From contig NZ_CP053708.1 of NCBI RefSeq assembly GCF_013201075.1, positions 46,001-110,000 of the forward strand: a stretch of DNA of 64,000 nt. The letters are read 5' to 3'. A model generated the notes under the pieces. It saw nothing but the letters and a program-made list of their open reading frames with translations. It made no database searches and was not told the origin of the DNA. Shown here piece by piece: positions 1 through 8,126 of this stretch (positions are counted from its first letter, which is position 1; every line of letters starts with the position of its first letter). Both the position numbers and the translations under genes were made by a program. The stretch is from Lichenicola cladoniae (GTDB taxonomy: Bacteria; Pseudomonadota; Alphaproteobacteria; Acetobacterales; Acetobacteraceae).

Positions 1-1016
1 CTTGGCGTACGGATCGTGACGGGCCGTCCGGACAGGCTGATCGTGCCGGTCTCCATCCGGTCGGCGCCGAAGATCGCGCGTGCCAGCTCGGTGCGTCCGC
101 TGCCGATCAGCCCGGCGATCCCCAGCACTTCGCCGGCATGCAGGCTGAACGAAACGTTCTTGACTAGGCCTGAAGCAGACAGGTTCTCGACCCGCAGCAA
201 TTCATCGCCCTTGGTGCGTGCCACCTTGGGGAAAAGCTGCGACGTCTCACGCCCGACCATGAGCGAGATCAGCCGATGCTCGTCCATGCCGGCCACCGGG
301 TAGGTGCCGACGGTACGGCCGTCCTTGAGCACGGTGATCTGGTCGGCGATCCGGAAGATCTCGTCGAGGCGGTGGGAGATATAGACGATGCTGACGCCGC
401 GCCGCGACAGTCCCCTGACAACATCGAGCAGCCGCTCCAGTTCCGGTGGCGCCAGCACCGCGGTCGGTTCGTCCAGGATCAGGATACGGACGCGCCGCGA
501 CATCGCCTTGGCGATCTCCACCGCCTGCTGGAACGCAAGCGGCAGGTCACCGACCATGGCGCCCGGATCGATCGCGAAACCAAGCTCGTCCAGCAGGGCA
601 CGGGCGCGGACCCGCAACGACCGGATGTTCATCAGGCGCGGCAACTCGCCGAGGAAGATGTTTTCCGCAACCGTCAGGTCGGGCGCCAGGGCCAGCTCCT
701 GGTAGATGATGCCGATACCGAGCGCTCGCGAGGCATGCGGCGAGTTGATGATCACCTTGTTGCCGCCGACGCGAATCTCGCCGGTCGTTGCCTGGTGCGC
801 GCCGGCGAGGATCTTCATCAGCGTCGATTTTCCGGCGCCGTTCTCGCCAAGCAGCGCATGCACTTCGCCGGGCCGAACCGAGAACGACACGCCGTCGAGA
901 GCCCTGATGCCGCCGAACACCTTGAAGATCCCGGTCATCTCGACCCCGGTGCGCTCCTGGCCATCGTTGTCGGCAGGCGTGCCGTTCGACAGCTGAGATG
1001 ATCCGGTCGGCATCAT
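1..1016 (-). CDS. Sugar ABC transporter ATP-binding protein, partial (RbsA/MglA type)
   Basis: The 3' end of this gene lies beyond the left edge. The visible part holds a complete first ABC domain with Walker A GENGAGKS, a signature-region QQAVEIAKAM and Walker B ILILDEPTA, followed by the start of a second ABC domain. That two-domain layout is typical of the RbsA/MglA/XylG ATPases that power import of monosaccharides. The start is taken at the first of two adjacent ATG codons, 10 bases after the stop of the binding-protein gene, so the two form one leftward operon. The membrane permease is presumably outside the window. It probably feeds the catabolic operon transcribed in the opposite direction from 2216. 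The exact sugar cannot be read from the sequence. Confidence 0.9.
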   Translation of the reverse strand, partial: MMPTGSSQLSNGTPADNDGQERTGVEMTGIFKVFGGIRALDGVSFSVRPGEVHALLGENGAGKSTLMKILAGAHQATTGEIRVGGNKVIINSPHASRALGIGIIYQELALAPDLTVAENIFLGELPRLMNIRSLRVRARALLDELGFAIDPGAMVGDLPLAFQQAVEIAKAMSRRVRILILDEPTAVLAPPELERLLDVVRGLSRRGVSIVYISHRLDEIFRIADQITVLKDGRTVGTYPVAGMDEHRLISLMVGRETSQLFPKVARTKGDELLRVENLSASGLVKNVSFSLHAGEVLGIAGLIGSGRTELARAIFGADRMETGTISLSGRPVTIRTP

Positions 1017-1026
1017 GTCGGTCGGC

Positions 1027-2004
1027 TCAGAACAACGCGTCCGGCTTATAATACTCGGCGGCGTTCGCCTTGGTGATGGCGACGGGTGGCGTGTAGGTGA
1101 TCTTCGCGATGTCGGCCGGGGCGGTCTTGTTGACGACCTGCACGGCGAGGTCGGTCGCCATCTTGCCGATGACCGCCGGATCGTTCAGGCCGGTGGCGCC
1201 ATACTTGCCCTCCATGATCAGCTTGACCGCTTCCTTCTGGCCGTCTGCCGCTGCGAAGATCATGATGTTCTTGTCTGCCTTGCCGGCATCCTGGATCGCC
1301 CGCATCGCGCCCAGCGCCATGCTGTCGTTTTCCGCCAGCACCGCGTTGATGTCGGGATGCGCGGTCATCAGGTCTTCCATCGCCTTGACGCCGCCTTCCT
1401 GGGTCCAGCCACCCCAGCCCTGGCCGACCACCGTGAAGCCCGCATGCCCGACCTGGCGCAGCTGCGCCTCGATGATGCCGCCCATCACGCCGTCGCGCCG
1501 GGCCTCGCCGACCACGTTGCCCTGGTCGCCGCTGAGCAGGGCGATGTGCAGGTCCTTGTTCTTGACCTGGCCGATCAGCCAGTCGCCGATCATCCTGCCG
1601 TTCTCGGCGTTGTTGGACTGGATGGTCGTCAGCACCGGCGCCGAGGCATCGATCGAGCTGTCGACGATGATCACCGGAACATGCGCCGCCACGGCTTCCT
1701 TGGTGACGCCGACCAGGCCCTTGGCGTCCTTCGGATCCATGATCAGGATGTCGATGTTCTGCGACAGCATGTCCTCGACATCCGAGATCTGCTTGAGCAT
1801 GTCGTTGTTGGCGTCGGCGGTCACGACCTGTGCGCCGAGCACCTTCGCCTCCTTCTGCACCGCCGCCTGCAAGGCTGCGTAGTAGGGCGCATTCTGGGTC
1901 AGCATCGACAGGCCGATCTTGACCGTCTTGGCCTCGGCAACCGGCGACCCGGCCGCGATGGCCACGCCTCCAGCCAGAAAGGCTGCCGCAAGAATCGTCT
2001 TCAT
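1027..2004 (-). CDS. Periplasmic sugar-binding protein of ABC transporter
   Basis: This 325-residue protein starts with a clear Sec signal peptide (MKTILAAAFLAGG, cleavage near AEA at about residue 25). It has the two-lobed fold of the Peripla_BP_4 (RbsB/inositol/galactose-binding) family; typical segments are the TVKIGLSML start of the mature part and the NDSMALGAMRAIQDAG helix. It should capture a sugar or cyclitol in the periplasm and deliver it to a permease that is not in the window. It is the first gene of the leftward operon, with an AAGG ribosome-binding site. The ligand is unknown. The divergent sugar-phosphate operon and its RpiR regulator suggest that both units are controlled together. 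Confidence 0.9.
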   Translation of the reverse strand: MKTILAAAFLAGGVAIAAGSPVAEAKTVKIGLSMLTQNAPYYAALQAAVQKEAKVLGAQVVTADANNDMLKQISDVEDMLSQNIDILIMDPKDAKGLVGVTKEAVAAHVPVIIVDSSIDASAPVLTTIQSNNAENGRMIGDWLIGQVKNKDLHIALLSGDQGNVVGEARRDGVMGGIIEAQLRQVGHAGFTVVGQGWGGWTQEGGVKAMEDLMTAHPDINAVLAENDSMALGAMRAIQDAGKADKNIMIFAAADGQKEAVKLIMEGKYGATGLNDPAVIGKMATDLAVQVVNKTAPADIAKITYTPPVAITKANAAEYYKPDALF

Positions 2005-2113
2005 GAACCTTGTTCTCCCCTTGAAGGCAGAGCCGGATGGTTCCGTAGCGTTGCCTTCTTATAAGGTAGCAATACAACATTAAGCGATCACGCAGGCAAG
2101 CATGAAACCCATA

Positions 2114-2128
2114 TTTTGCGGTGCAAAA
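2114..2128. promoter_or_regulatory. Inverted repeat, candidate operator between divergent sugar operons
   Basis: A perfect 6-base inverted repeat, TTTTGC-GGT-GCAAAA, sits in the 211-base region between the leftward transporter operon and the rightward catabolic operon. RpiR-family regulators bind palindromes of this size, and an RpiR gene ends the rightward operon. The link is inferred. A second, shorter palindrome (GCATC-TAA-GATGC) lies closer to the start at 2216. Confidence 0.35.
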
Positions 2129-2215
2129 GATCATAGGAATGGTTGCATGCTGCTCTAATCGCGTAATAGAACTACCTAATCATGTTGCATCTAAGATGCG
2201 CTGGAAGGTTCATCG

Positions 2216-2821
2216 ATGTCGGTTCCCCTGCCTACTTCCGTGCTTATCGCACCCGATGGCGAGATGACGGGGCGCACCCGGCGCTACGAAAAGCGCTACG
2301 ACGATCTGCTGGGGCTGTTCGCGAACGAGGCGGCGTTCACCGAGATCGCCCGTACGCGCGGTGCCGAGATTGCCTATCGGGTGGACGAGTTTCGCCCCTC
2401 GGATCGCGCCGGCGACGTCATTTTCGGGACTAGCATGCTGTATCCGGGCAGGGTCGGTGACGAGTTCATCTTTACCCGTGGACATATCCACGCGGTCAGC
2501 GACCGGCCGGAAATCTATTTCTGCCAGTCCGGGCATGGCGTCATGCTGATGGAGCTTGCCGACGGCACGATCCGTACCGAGGAGATGACGCCGAACAGCG
2601 TGGTGTACGTGGCGCCGCACTGGATCCATCGCAGCGTCAATGTCGGGACCGAGCCGCTCGTCACGCTGTTCTGCTACCCGGCCGATGCCGGGCAGGATTA
2701 CGACATCATCGCCAGCGCCGGCGGCATGCGCGACCTGATCGTCGATGACGGCTCCGGCGGGTGGACCCGAATTCCGAACCCGCGCTATCGGCCACGCGTG
2801 ACCGGATCGGGAGCGGCGTAA
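2216..2821 (+). CDS. Cupin-type glucose-6-phosphate isomerase family protein
   Basis: The 201-residue protein belongs to the cupin phosphoglucose isomerase family known from archaea (PF06560). The metal-binding set is recognisable: His90 and His92 in RGHIH, Glu99 in RPEIYF and His138 in WIHRSVN. It should interconvert an aldose 6-phosphate and a ketose 6-phosphate, or act on a related phosphosugar. It opens a six-gene operon in which neighbours touch or overlap. The start follows a GGAAGG ribosome-binding site by 8 bases. A cupin isomerase in an alphaproteobacterial catabolic operon suggests a special substrate rather than housekeeping glycolysis; this is inference. Confidence 0.8.
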   Translation: MSVPLPTSVLIAPDGEMTGRTRRYEKRYDDLLGLFANEAAFTEIARTRGAEIAYRVDEFRPSDRAGDVIFGTSMLYPGRVGDEFIFTRGHIHAVSDRPEIYFCQSGHGVMLMELADGTIRTEEMTPNSVVYVAPHWIHRSVNVGTEPLVTLFCYPADAGQDYDIIASAGGMRDLIVDDGSGGWTRIPNPRYRPRVTGSGAA

Positions 2822-2822
2822 G

Positions 2823-3485
2823 GTGATCGATATCGAGAACAGCCTGCTCGAGGCCACCGCTTTCGGTGTCATTCCGGTTGTGGAAGTGGACGGCGTCGCC
2901 GAAGCGGACGCGCTCGCGGAATCGCTGCTGGAGGCAGGCCTCGGGGTGGTCGAGGTGACGTTCCGCACCCACGCCGCCGCCGAGGTGATCGCGCGTATCG
3001 TCGAACGCTATCCCGACATGATCGTCGGCGCCGGAACGGTCATCGACCAGCGGGATCTGCATCGGGCCGCCGAAGCCGGAGCGCGCTTCGCGCTGGCTCC
3101 GGGACTCAGCCCGCGCATGCTAGACCTCGCGGCAGAAGCCGGCTTTGCCTATGTGCCGGGCGCGATGACGCCGTCCGACCTGCAGGCAGGGATCGAGCGC
3201 GGCATACGCACCTTCAAGTTCTTTCCCGCCATGCCGGCGGGCGGCATTCCGTTCCTGCGCGCCATTTCGGCTCCGTTCGCGCTGCACGGGCTTCGCTTCA
3301 TCCCGACCGGCGGCGTGTCGGTCACCAATCTTGGCGAATGGCTGCGTGAGCCCGCGGTGGCTGCGGTCGGCGGAACCTGGATCGCCAGCCGCGCCATGAT
3401 CCGGAGCGGCGACTGGGCCGGCATACGACGCAATGCCGGGGAGGCACTGCGAATGGCGCGCGAAGTGCGGGACCCCGCGGGATGA
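2823..3485 (+). CDS. KDPG/KHG-type aldolase (2-dehydro-3-deoxy-phosphogluconate aldolase family)
   Basis: This 220-residue class I aldolase matches the Eda family in length. It keeps the catalytic Glu44 in VVEVTFRT, the Schiff-base Lys132 in TFKFFPA, and the GAGTV and IPTGGV phosphate/substrate loops. It should split a 2-keto-3-deoxy sugar acid (phosphate) into pyruvate and an aldehyde. The start is GTG, one base after the stop of the isomerase gene, and its end overlaps the next gene by 4 bases, so translation is coupled. With the lactonase-like and dehydrogenase genes downstream it suggests an Entner-Doudoroff-like route. The actual substrate may differ from KDPG. Confidence 0.85.
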   Translation: MIDIENSLLEATAFGVIPVVEVDGVAEADALAESLLEAGLGVVEVTFRTHAAAEVIARIVERYPDMIVGAGTVIDQRDLHRAAEAGARFALAPGLSPRMLDLAAEAGFAYVPGAMTPSDLQAGIERGIRTFKFFPAMPAGGIPFLRAISAPFALHGLRFIPTGGVSVTNLGEWLREPAVAAVGGTWIASRAMIRSGDWAGIRRNAGEALRMAREVRDPAG

Positions 3486-4459
3486 CAGGCTTCGGTGCCG
3501 CGACACTGCCCACCTTGTATTTCATCGGTGTCACGACAGGACAATCGTCGATCATGACGATTTTTCCGCGCTGGGCCGAGGCGCTCGGCCTCATGCCCTG
3601 TGCCATTCGCGGAATCGACCTGCCGTTGCACGCGGAGCCGGAGGCGTATCGCGAGGTCGTCTCCTTTATCAAGAACGATCCGCTGTCGGTCGGTGCGCTG
3701 GTGACGGCGCACAAGATCGACCTGCTGCACGTAGCCGCCGACCTGTTCGACGAGCTGGACGATCATGCGAGCGCGCTGCACGAGGTGAGCTGCCTGTCCA
3801 AGCGCGAGGGCCGGTTGATCGGGCATGCGAAGGATCCGATCTCCGCCCGGCTGGCGCTCGATGCGGTTGTCCCGAAAGGACATTGGGGGCGACGCGGCGC
3901 GGCAGGCGGGGACGCGTTCCTGATCGGCGCCGGCGGCGCAGCGACCGCGATCACCTGGAACCTGATGCACCCGCCCGCAGGCGAGATGTCGCCGGGCCGG
4001 ATCGTCGTGTCGGACGTGAGCGAGGCTCGTCTCGATGGCTTGCGACGCTTCCATGCCGGTCTCGGCAGCAAGGTGCGGGTCGACTACGTTCTGTCCGGTT
4101 CCACTGCCGACAATGACGGGATCCTGCGCAGCCTGTCGGACCGGTCGCTGGTGGTGAATGCGACCGGCCTGGGCAAGGACCGCCCCGGATCGCCACTTGG
4201 ACAGCAGGCGCGCTTCCCGGCGGGCGGCATCGTCTGGGAGCTCAATTATCGCGGCGACCTGCTGTTCCTGGACCGGGCGGAACAGCAGGCGGCGGAGTTC
4301 GGCCTGACGATCTTCGACGGCTGGAACTACTTCCTGCACGGATGGACCCAGGTGATCGCCGAAGTCTTCGCGATCGAAATACCAACCTCGGGGCCGAAGT
4401 TCGAGGCACTGTCCGCGCTGGCCGGCGGCGCGCCCCGCCAGGCGGGAATAGGCGCGTGA
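3482..4459 (+). CDS. Shikimate dehydrogenase-like NAD(P)-dependent oxidoreductase
   Basis: This 325-residue protein has the AroE layout: an N-terminal substrate domain with the catalytic Lys78 (VTAHKID) and Asp118 (GHAKDPI), then a Rossmann domain starting at LIGAGGAAT, with VVNATGLG and ELNYRGD near the end. It is about 50 residues longer than AroE and departs from the usual AroE substrate motifs: VTAHK replaces NVTIPHK. A catabolic role on a polyol, quinate-like or sugar-derived substrate is therefore more likely than shikimate synthesis. It overlaps the aldolase gene by 4 bases and the next gene by 4 bases. Confidence 0.75.
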   Translation: MTGFGAATLPTLYFIGVTTGQSSIMTIFPRWAEALGLMPCAIRGIDLPLHAEPEAYREVVSFIKNDPLSVGALVTAHKIDLLHVAADLFDELDDHASALHEVSCLSKREGRLIGHAKDPISARLALDAVVPKGHWGRRGAAGGDAFLIGAGGAATAITWNLMHPPAGEMSPGRIVVSDVSEARLDGLRRFHAGLGSKVRVDYVLSGSTADNDGILRSLSDRSLVVNATGLGKDRPGSPLGQQARFPAGGIVWELNYRGDLLFLDRAEQQAAEFGLTIFDGWNYFLHGWTQVIAEVFAIEIPTSGPKFEALSALAGGAPRQAGIGA

Positions 4460-5397
4460 ACCGCATCCTGATCACGCCGCGCTCACTGACCCGCAACCCG
4501 GATCCGGCCCTCCAGGCGCTGGTGCTGAACGGCTATCGACTGGTGTTCAGCCGTGCCGGCGAAACCCCGGACGAGGCGACGCTGCTGGACCTGCTGCCGG
4601 GCTGCGTCGGCTGGCTGGCCGGGGTGGAACCGGTCAGCCCCCTGGTCCTGGAATCGGCACACGACCTGCGGGTGATCAGCCGTAACGGGAGCGGCTCCGA
4701 CAACCTGCCGCTCGAGGTGGCGGAGCGCCTCGGCATCCAGGTGCTGCGGGCTGCCGGCGCCAACGCACGCGGCGTCGCCGAGCTGGCGATCGGGCTGATG
4801 CTGGCTTCGCTGCGGCATGTTCCCGAGCAGAGTGCCGCCCTCAAGGCCGGAAACTGGCAGCGGCGGCCGGGACTGGAGATCGAGGGCCGCACACTCGGCC
4901 TGATCGGCTGCGGTGCGGTCGGCCGGCTGGTCGCACGGTTCGCGCTGGCGCTCGATGCTCGGGTACGGGTGTTCGATCCCTATCCGGATGCAGGCTTCAT
5001 GCCCGAGGGCGACTTTGCCTGGGCACCGCTGGAGCAGGTGCTCGAGGAGGCGGACCTGCTGTCGCTGCATTGTCCGATGCCCCTGAACGGGCTTGCGCTG
5101 CTCGACCGGCCGGTCATCGGCCGCATGCGCCAGGGCTGCCATGTGGTGAATACCGCCAGGGCGGCACTGGTCGACGAGGAGGCGATGCTGCAGGCACTCG
5201 AGAGCGGGCACGTGCGCGTCTATGCGACCGACGTGTTCGCGGTCGAGCCGCCGGCGCCATCGCGCCTGCTGGCCCATTCCAGGGTGATCGCCACGCCGCA
5301 TATCGGCGGCCTGACTGCCGAGAGCATCCGTCGTGCCACGGTCGGCGCGGTCGAGAACCTGCAGGCGGCGCTGCGAAACCAGCCGGCGCGGCGATGA
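4456..5397 (+). CDS. D-isomer-specific 2-hydroxyacid dehydrogenase
   Basis: The 313-residue protein is of the SerA/GhrB superfamily. It has an NAD-binding motif GCGAVG and the catalytic triad Arg235 (NTARAALVD), Glu264 (AVEPP) and His282 (TPHIGG). It should reduce or oxidise a 2-keto/2-hydroxy acid with NAD(P). The chosen GTG start overlaps the previous stop (GTGA); a longer reading frame exists upstream but would overlap the neighbour by over 100 bases. In this operon it probably handles a 2-hydroxyacid intermediate. SerA-type serine biosynthesis cannot be excluded but is unlikely here. Confidence 0.85.
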   Translation: MNRILITPRSLTRNPDPALQALVLNGYRLVFSRAGETPDEATLLDLLPGCVGWLAGVEPVSPLVLESAHDLRVISRNGSGSDNLPLEVAERLGIQVLRAAGANARGVAELAIGLMLASLRHVPEQSAALKAGNWQRRPGLEIEGRTLGLIGCGAVGRLVARFALALDARVRVFDPYPDAGFMPEGDFAWAPLEQVLEEADLLSLHCPMPLNGLALLDRPVIGRMRQGCHVVNTARAALVDEEAMLQALESGHVRVYATDVFAVEPPAPSRLLAHSRVIATPHIGGLTAESIRRATVGAVENLQAALRNQPARR

Positions 5398-6314
5398 CCG
5401 TCACCCGGCTTCTGCTGCCGGATCGTCTTGCGGACTGGCTGGCCGGGCCGATCGACGGCTTGGCACTGGCCTGGCTCGGGCAGGCCGGGTTCGTGCTGCG
5501 GCTCGGCACGACGGTCGTGCTGGTCGACCCGTATCTGTCCGACCATCTCGCAATAAAGTATTCCGGCACCCGGTTTCCGCATGCGCGCATGATGCCGGCG
5601 CCGATCGCCCCGGACGGGTTTCCGCGCGTCGATCTGGTCGTGTGCACCCACCGTCACAGCGACCACATGGATCCCGGCACGCTGCCGGTGTTGGCGACCA
5701 GCCATCCCGAGTGCCGGTTCGTGGTGCCGGCATCGGAGCAGGCACATGCGGAACGGCTTGGCCTGCCGCCATCGCGGACGATCCTGGCTGAAGCCGGACA
5801 GAGTCTGCGGCCGCTGCCCGGGATCGACCTGACCTTGCATCCGGTGCCGGCGGCGCATGAGCAGCTGGAGCGGGACGAGCAGGGCCGGTATCGTTTCCTC
5901 GGCTACTGCATCGAGGCGGACCGCCGGCGCCTCTATCACAGCGGCGACTGCATTCCCTACGAGGGGCTCGTGGAGACGTTGCGTACCCTCGCGCCCGACC
6001 TGGCGCTGCTGCCGGTGAACGGACGCGATGCGGAGCGTGCAGCGGCCGGCGTGCCGGGCAATTTCACGCTCGACGAGGCAGTGGCTCTCTGCGGCCATGC
6101 GAACATCTCGACGTTGATCCCACATCATTTCGGGATGTTCGCCTTCAATACCGCCGATCCGGAATCGATCGATGCCATGGCCGTGCGTCAGGCCGAGCTT
6201 GGGCTGCAGCCTGGACTTCTGCGGCCCGACGCGCGACATGCCTTCCTGCTCGGCCGGGAAAAGCCCGAAATCCGTCCGGTGCAGCAGCAGGAGCACGATG
6301 TCGATCGGGGATGA
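5394..6314 (+). CDS. Metallo-beta-lactamase-fold hydrolase, UlaG-like lactonase
   Basis: The 306-residue protein carries the MBL metal motif His86-x-His88-x-Asp90-His91 (THRHSDH), a later HSGD and a C-terminal PHHFG. The pattern resembles the UlaG family, whose known member opens L-ascorbate-6-phosphate lactone. A sugar lactonase or phosphosugar lactonase role fits the operon. The ATG overlaps the previous stop (ATGA). Other MBL activities such as phosphodiesterase cannot be ruled out from sequence. Confidence 0.75.
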   Translation: MTVTRLLLPDRLADWLAGPIDGLALAWLGQAGFVLRLGTTVVLVDPYLSDHLAIKYSGTRFPHARMMPAPIAPDGFPRVDLVVCTHRHSDHMDPGTLPVLATSHPECRFVVPASEQAHAERLGLPPSRTILAEAGQSLRPLPGIDLTLHPVPAAHEQLERDEQGRYRFLGYCIEADRRRLYHSGDCIPYEGLVETLRTLAPDLALLPVNGRDAERAAAGVPGNFTLDEAVALCGHANISTLIPHHFGMFAFNTADPESIDAMAVRQAELGLQPGLLRPDARHAFLLGREKPEIRPVQQQEHDVDRG

Positions 6315-7224
6315 CAGGGCTGCGGGCAGTTCGGACCGGACCGCGTCGTCCGGCCGGAACGTGCTCGAACTGATACTGGTCCGGCTGCCGGATCTTCGGA
6401 AATCCGATCGCCGGGTCGCCGAGCATGTCCTGTCCGATCCGCAGGCGGCTCTCGTCGCGACCGTTGCCGAGACCGCCCGCAAGGCCGGGGTCAGCGAGCC
6501 GACGGTGATGCGCTTCTGTGCGGCGCTGGGTTTCGACGGGTTCCAGGATTTCAAGCTCAAGCTGGCGCACAGCGTGGCGCTTGGCGTGCCGGCCACGCAA
6601 TCTGTGCTGGACAGCACCGACACGCCGCAGAAGCTGACCGACAAGGTGTTCGACTACACCATGACCAGCCTGGACTGGGCCCGCAGCCAGCTCGATCACG
6701 AGGCGGTGGCGCAAGCGATCGAGATCCTGACTGCGGCAAAACGGATCGAGTTCTTCGGTTTCGGCGCATCCTGGATCGTGGCTGCGGACGCGCAGCAGAA
6801 ATTCCCGCTGTTCGGCGTGCCGTGTGCCGTGCACTCGGACTCGCACCAACAATTCATCGCGGCGTCGATGATGCGGCCGGGCGATGTCGCGGTAGCCATC
6901 TCCAATACCGGCCAGACCACCAGCCTGCTCGACGTCATCCGCGTCGCACGCGACGTGGGAGCGACGGTGATCGGCATCTCCGGGCGGACCGGCGGCCGGA
7001 TGAACCGGCTTTGCAACCTGTTGCTGGTGATCGAGACACTCGAGAACACCGACGTCTACACCCCGACCATTTCCCGGCTGGCCGCACTCGTCCTTGTCGA
7101 CATCCTGGCCGTGGGTGTCGCCATGCGACGGGGTGGCGAGCATCAGCAGCGTATCGCCGGCATGAAGAAACGGCTCAGCGCGATGCGATCGCGCGGGTTC
7201 GCGTTGGACGATGACGATGATTAG
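6298..7224 (+). CDS. RpiR-family transcriptional regulator
   Basis: This 308-residue regulator has an N-terminal RpiR helix-turn-helix (VAETARKAGVSEPTVMRFC, about residues 55-75) and a C-terminal SIS sugar-phosphate-binding domain (FGFGASWIVAADA, then AISNTGQTTSLLD). Such proteins bind phosphosugars and control sugar-catabolism genes. The ATG at 6298 has an AGGAG site 4 bases upstream and overlaps the lactonase gene by 17 bases; the frame is open further upstream but lacks such a site. It ends in a run of Asp residues. It likely regulates this operon and the divergent transporter. Confidence 0.9.
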   Translation: MSIGDDRAAGSSDRTASSGRNVLELILVRLPDLRKSDRRVAEHVLSDPQAALVATVAETARKAGVSEPTVMRFCAALGFDGFQDFKLKLAHSVALGVPATQSVLDSTDTPQKLTDKVFDYTMTSLDWARSQLDHEAVAQAIEILTAAKRIEFFGFGASWIVAADAQQKFPLFGVPCAVHSDSHQQFIAASMMRPGDVAVAISNTGQTTSLLDVIRVARDVGATVIGISGRTGGRMNRLCNLLLVIETLENTDVYTPTISRLAALVLVDILAVGVAMRRGGEHQQRIAGMKKRLSAMRSRGFALDDDDD

Positions 7225-7527
7225 GCCGGGATGAAGCGGGCTTGAGTGAACTATAGCTGAGCTGGCTCGACGGCTGGAGGCGCAGCGCATGGGCTGCATT
7301 AGTCTGAGCCATCGATCCCCGGCAAACTAGCGCGAGAGACGTTTGCAGCCACGTTCATGCTGGCGGTTGCAGCAGCCTTAGAGCTTGAAGGAGTGCACTT
7401 GGAGGTATGGTGACGGGTGCTGCTTTGAGTGCGGTATGCAGGTCCAGGCCTTGCTGGCAGTACGCATAAGTTCAGACCGATCATCAGGCACTGTTTAATG
7501 GTGCCCACGAGCTCGCTTCCGGAGTTG
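7225..7527. other. Gene-free stretch after the catabolic operon
   Basis: About 300 bases lie between the RpiR gene and a convergent membrane-protein gene. Apart from a possible transposase tail at 7303-7413, no coding signal, terminator with a T-tract or repeat is evident. Confidence 0.5.
7303..7413 (+). pseudogene. Possible C-terminal remnant of an IS5-type transposase
   Basis: Thirty-six codons following a TAG stop encode KLARETFAATFMLAVAAALE before a TGA. IS5-family transposases often end in a similar KLARNF-type amphipathic tail. No start codon, terminal repeats or catalytic region are present, so at best this is a short fossil. The assignment rests on pattern memory and is weak. Confidence 0.25.
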
Positions 7528-7992
7528 CTATCGACGCCGAGCCAGAACGGCGCCACCTGCAAGCCCGAGCGCCATTGCTGCATAGACGGCGGCCATGCCT
7601 CGCTCGGAAAGTACGAACTCCCATCCGGGCGTGAAACGCTTCGGCGTCGCGATGTAGTCGGCCGCCGCCGCAACGATCGACATGACCATTGCGTCCTGAA
7701 CCGCGGGCAGGACCGCGACGGGACGCCGATGCATGATCCAGCGCTCGAACAGGACCGCCCAGAACAAGGTTGCCGCGGTGTGGGTCGCAAACCCGACCCC
7801 GGTATGGACGAGATCCGCTCGTTTGACCGACGCGGCCCGTTCGCCGTTCAGCCAGTGGCTCGTCGCGTTGACCGGCTGAAGGGCACCTTTGCCCTCAAGC
7901 CGCGCCACCACAGCAAGCGCGATGCTCGAAGTGGCACTTGCCAGCGTGCCTGACACGAAAGCACGTCGCAGTATCCCAGGCCAGTTGGACAT
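7528..7992 (-). CDS. Small integral membrane protein of unknown function
   Basis: The 154-residue protein has about four hydrophobic segments (around residues 12-28, 63-80, 100-115 and 130-148) and a basic tail (ARRR). The start at 7992 is preceded by GGAGAAGACG, a good ribosome-binding site; a start six codons earlier lacks one. I do not recognise a characterised family. It stands alone, convergent to the RpiR gene and divergent from the prephenate dehydrogenase gene. Confidence 0.65.
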   Translation of the reverse strand: MSNWPGILRRAFVSGTLASATSSIALAVVARLEGKGALQPVNATSHWLNGERAASVKRADLVHTGVGFATHTAATLFWAVLFERWIMHRRPVAVLPAVQDAMVMSIVAAAADYIATPKRFTPGWEFVLSERGMAAVYAAMALGLAGGAVLARRR

Positions 7993-8126
7993 CGTCTTCT
8001 CCGTAAGCAAGGATTTAGCGAACGGTGCGGCAGGGTGCCTGTTCCCCGACAGAGCGCCTGAACCCCTGAACGCTGGAGTGGATCGCCGCTTTCCGCTATT
8101 CCCCGGCCTGATCCGGAGCGCAGCCC

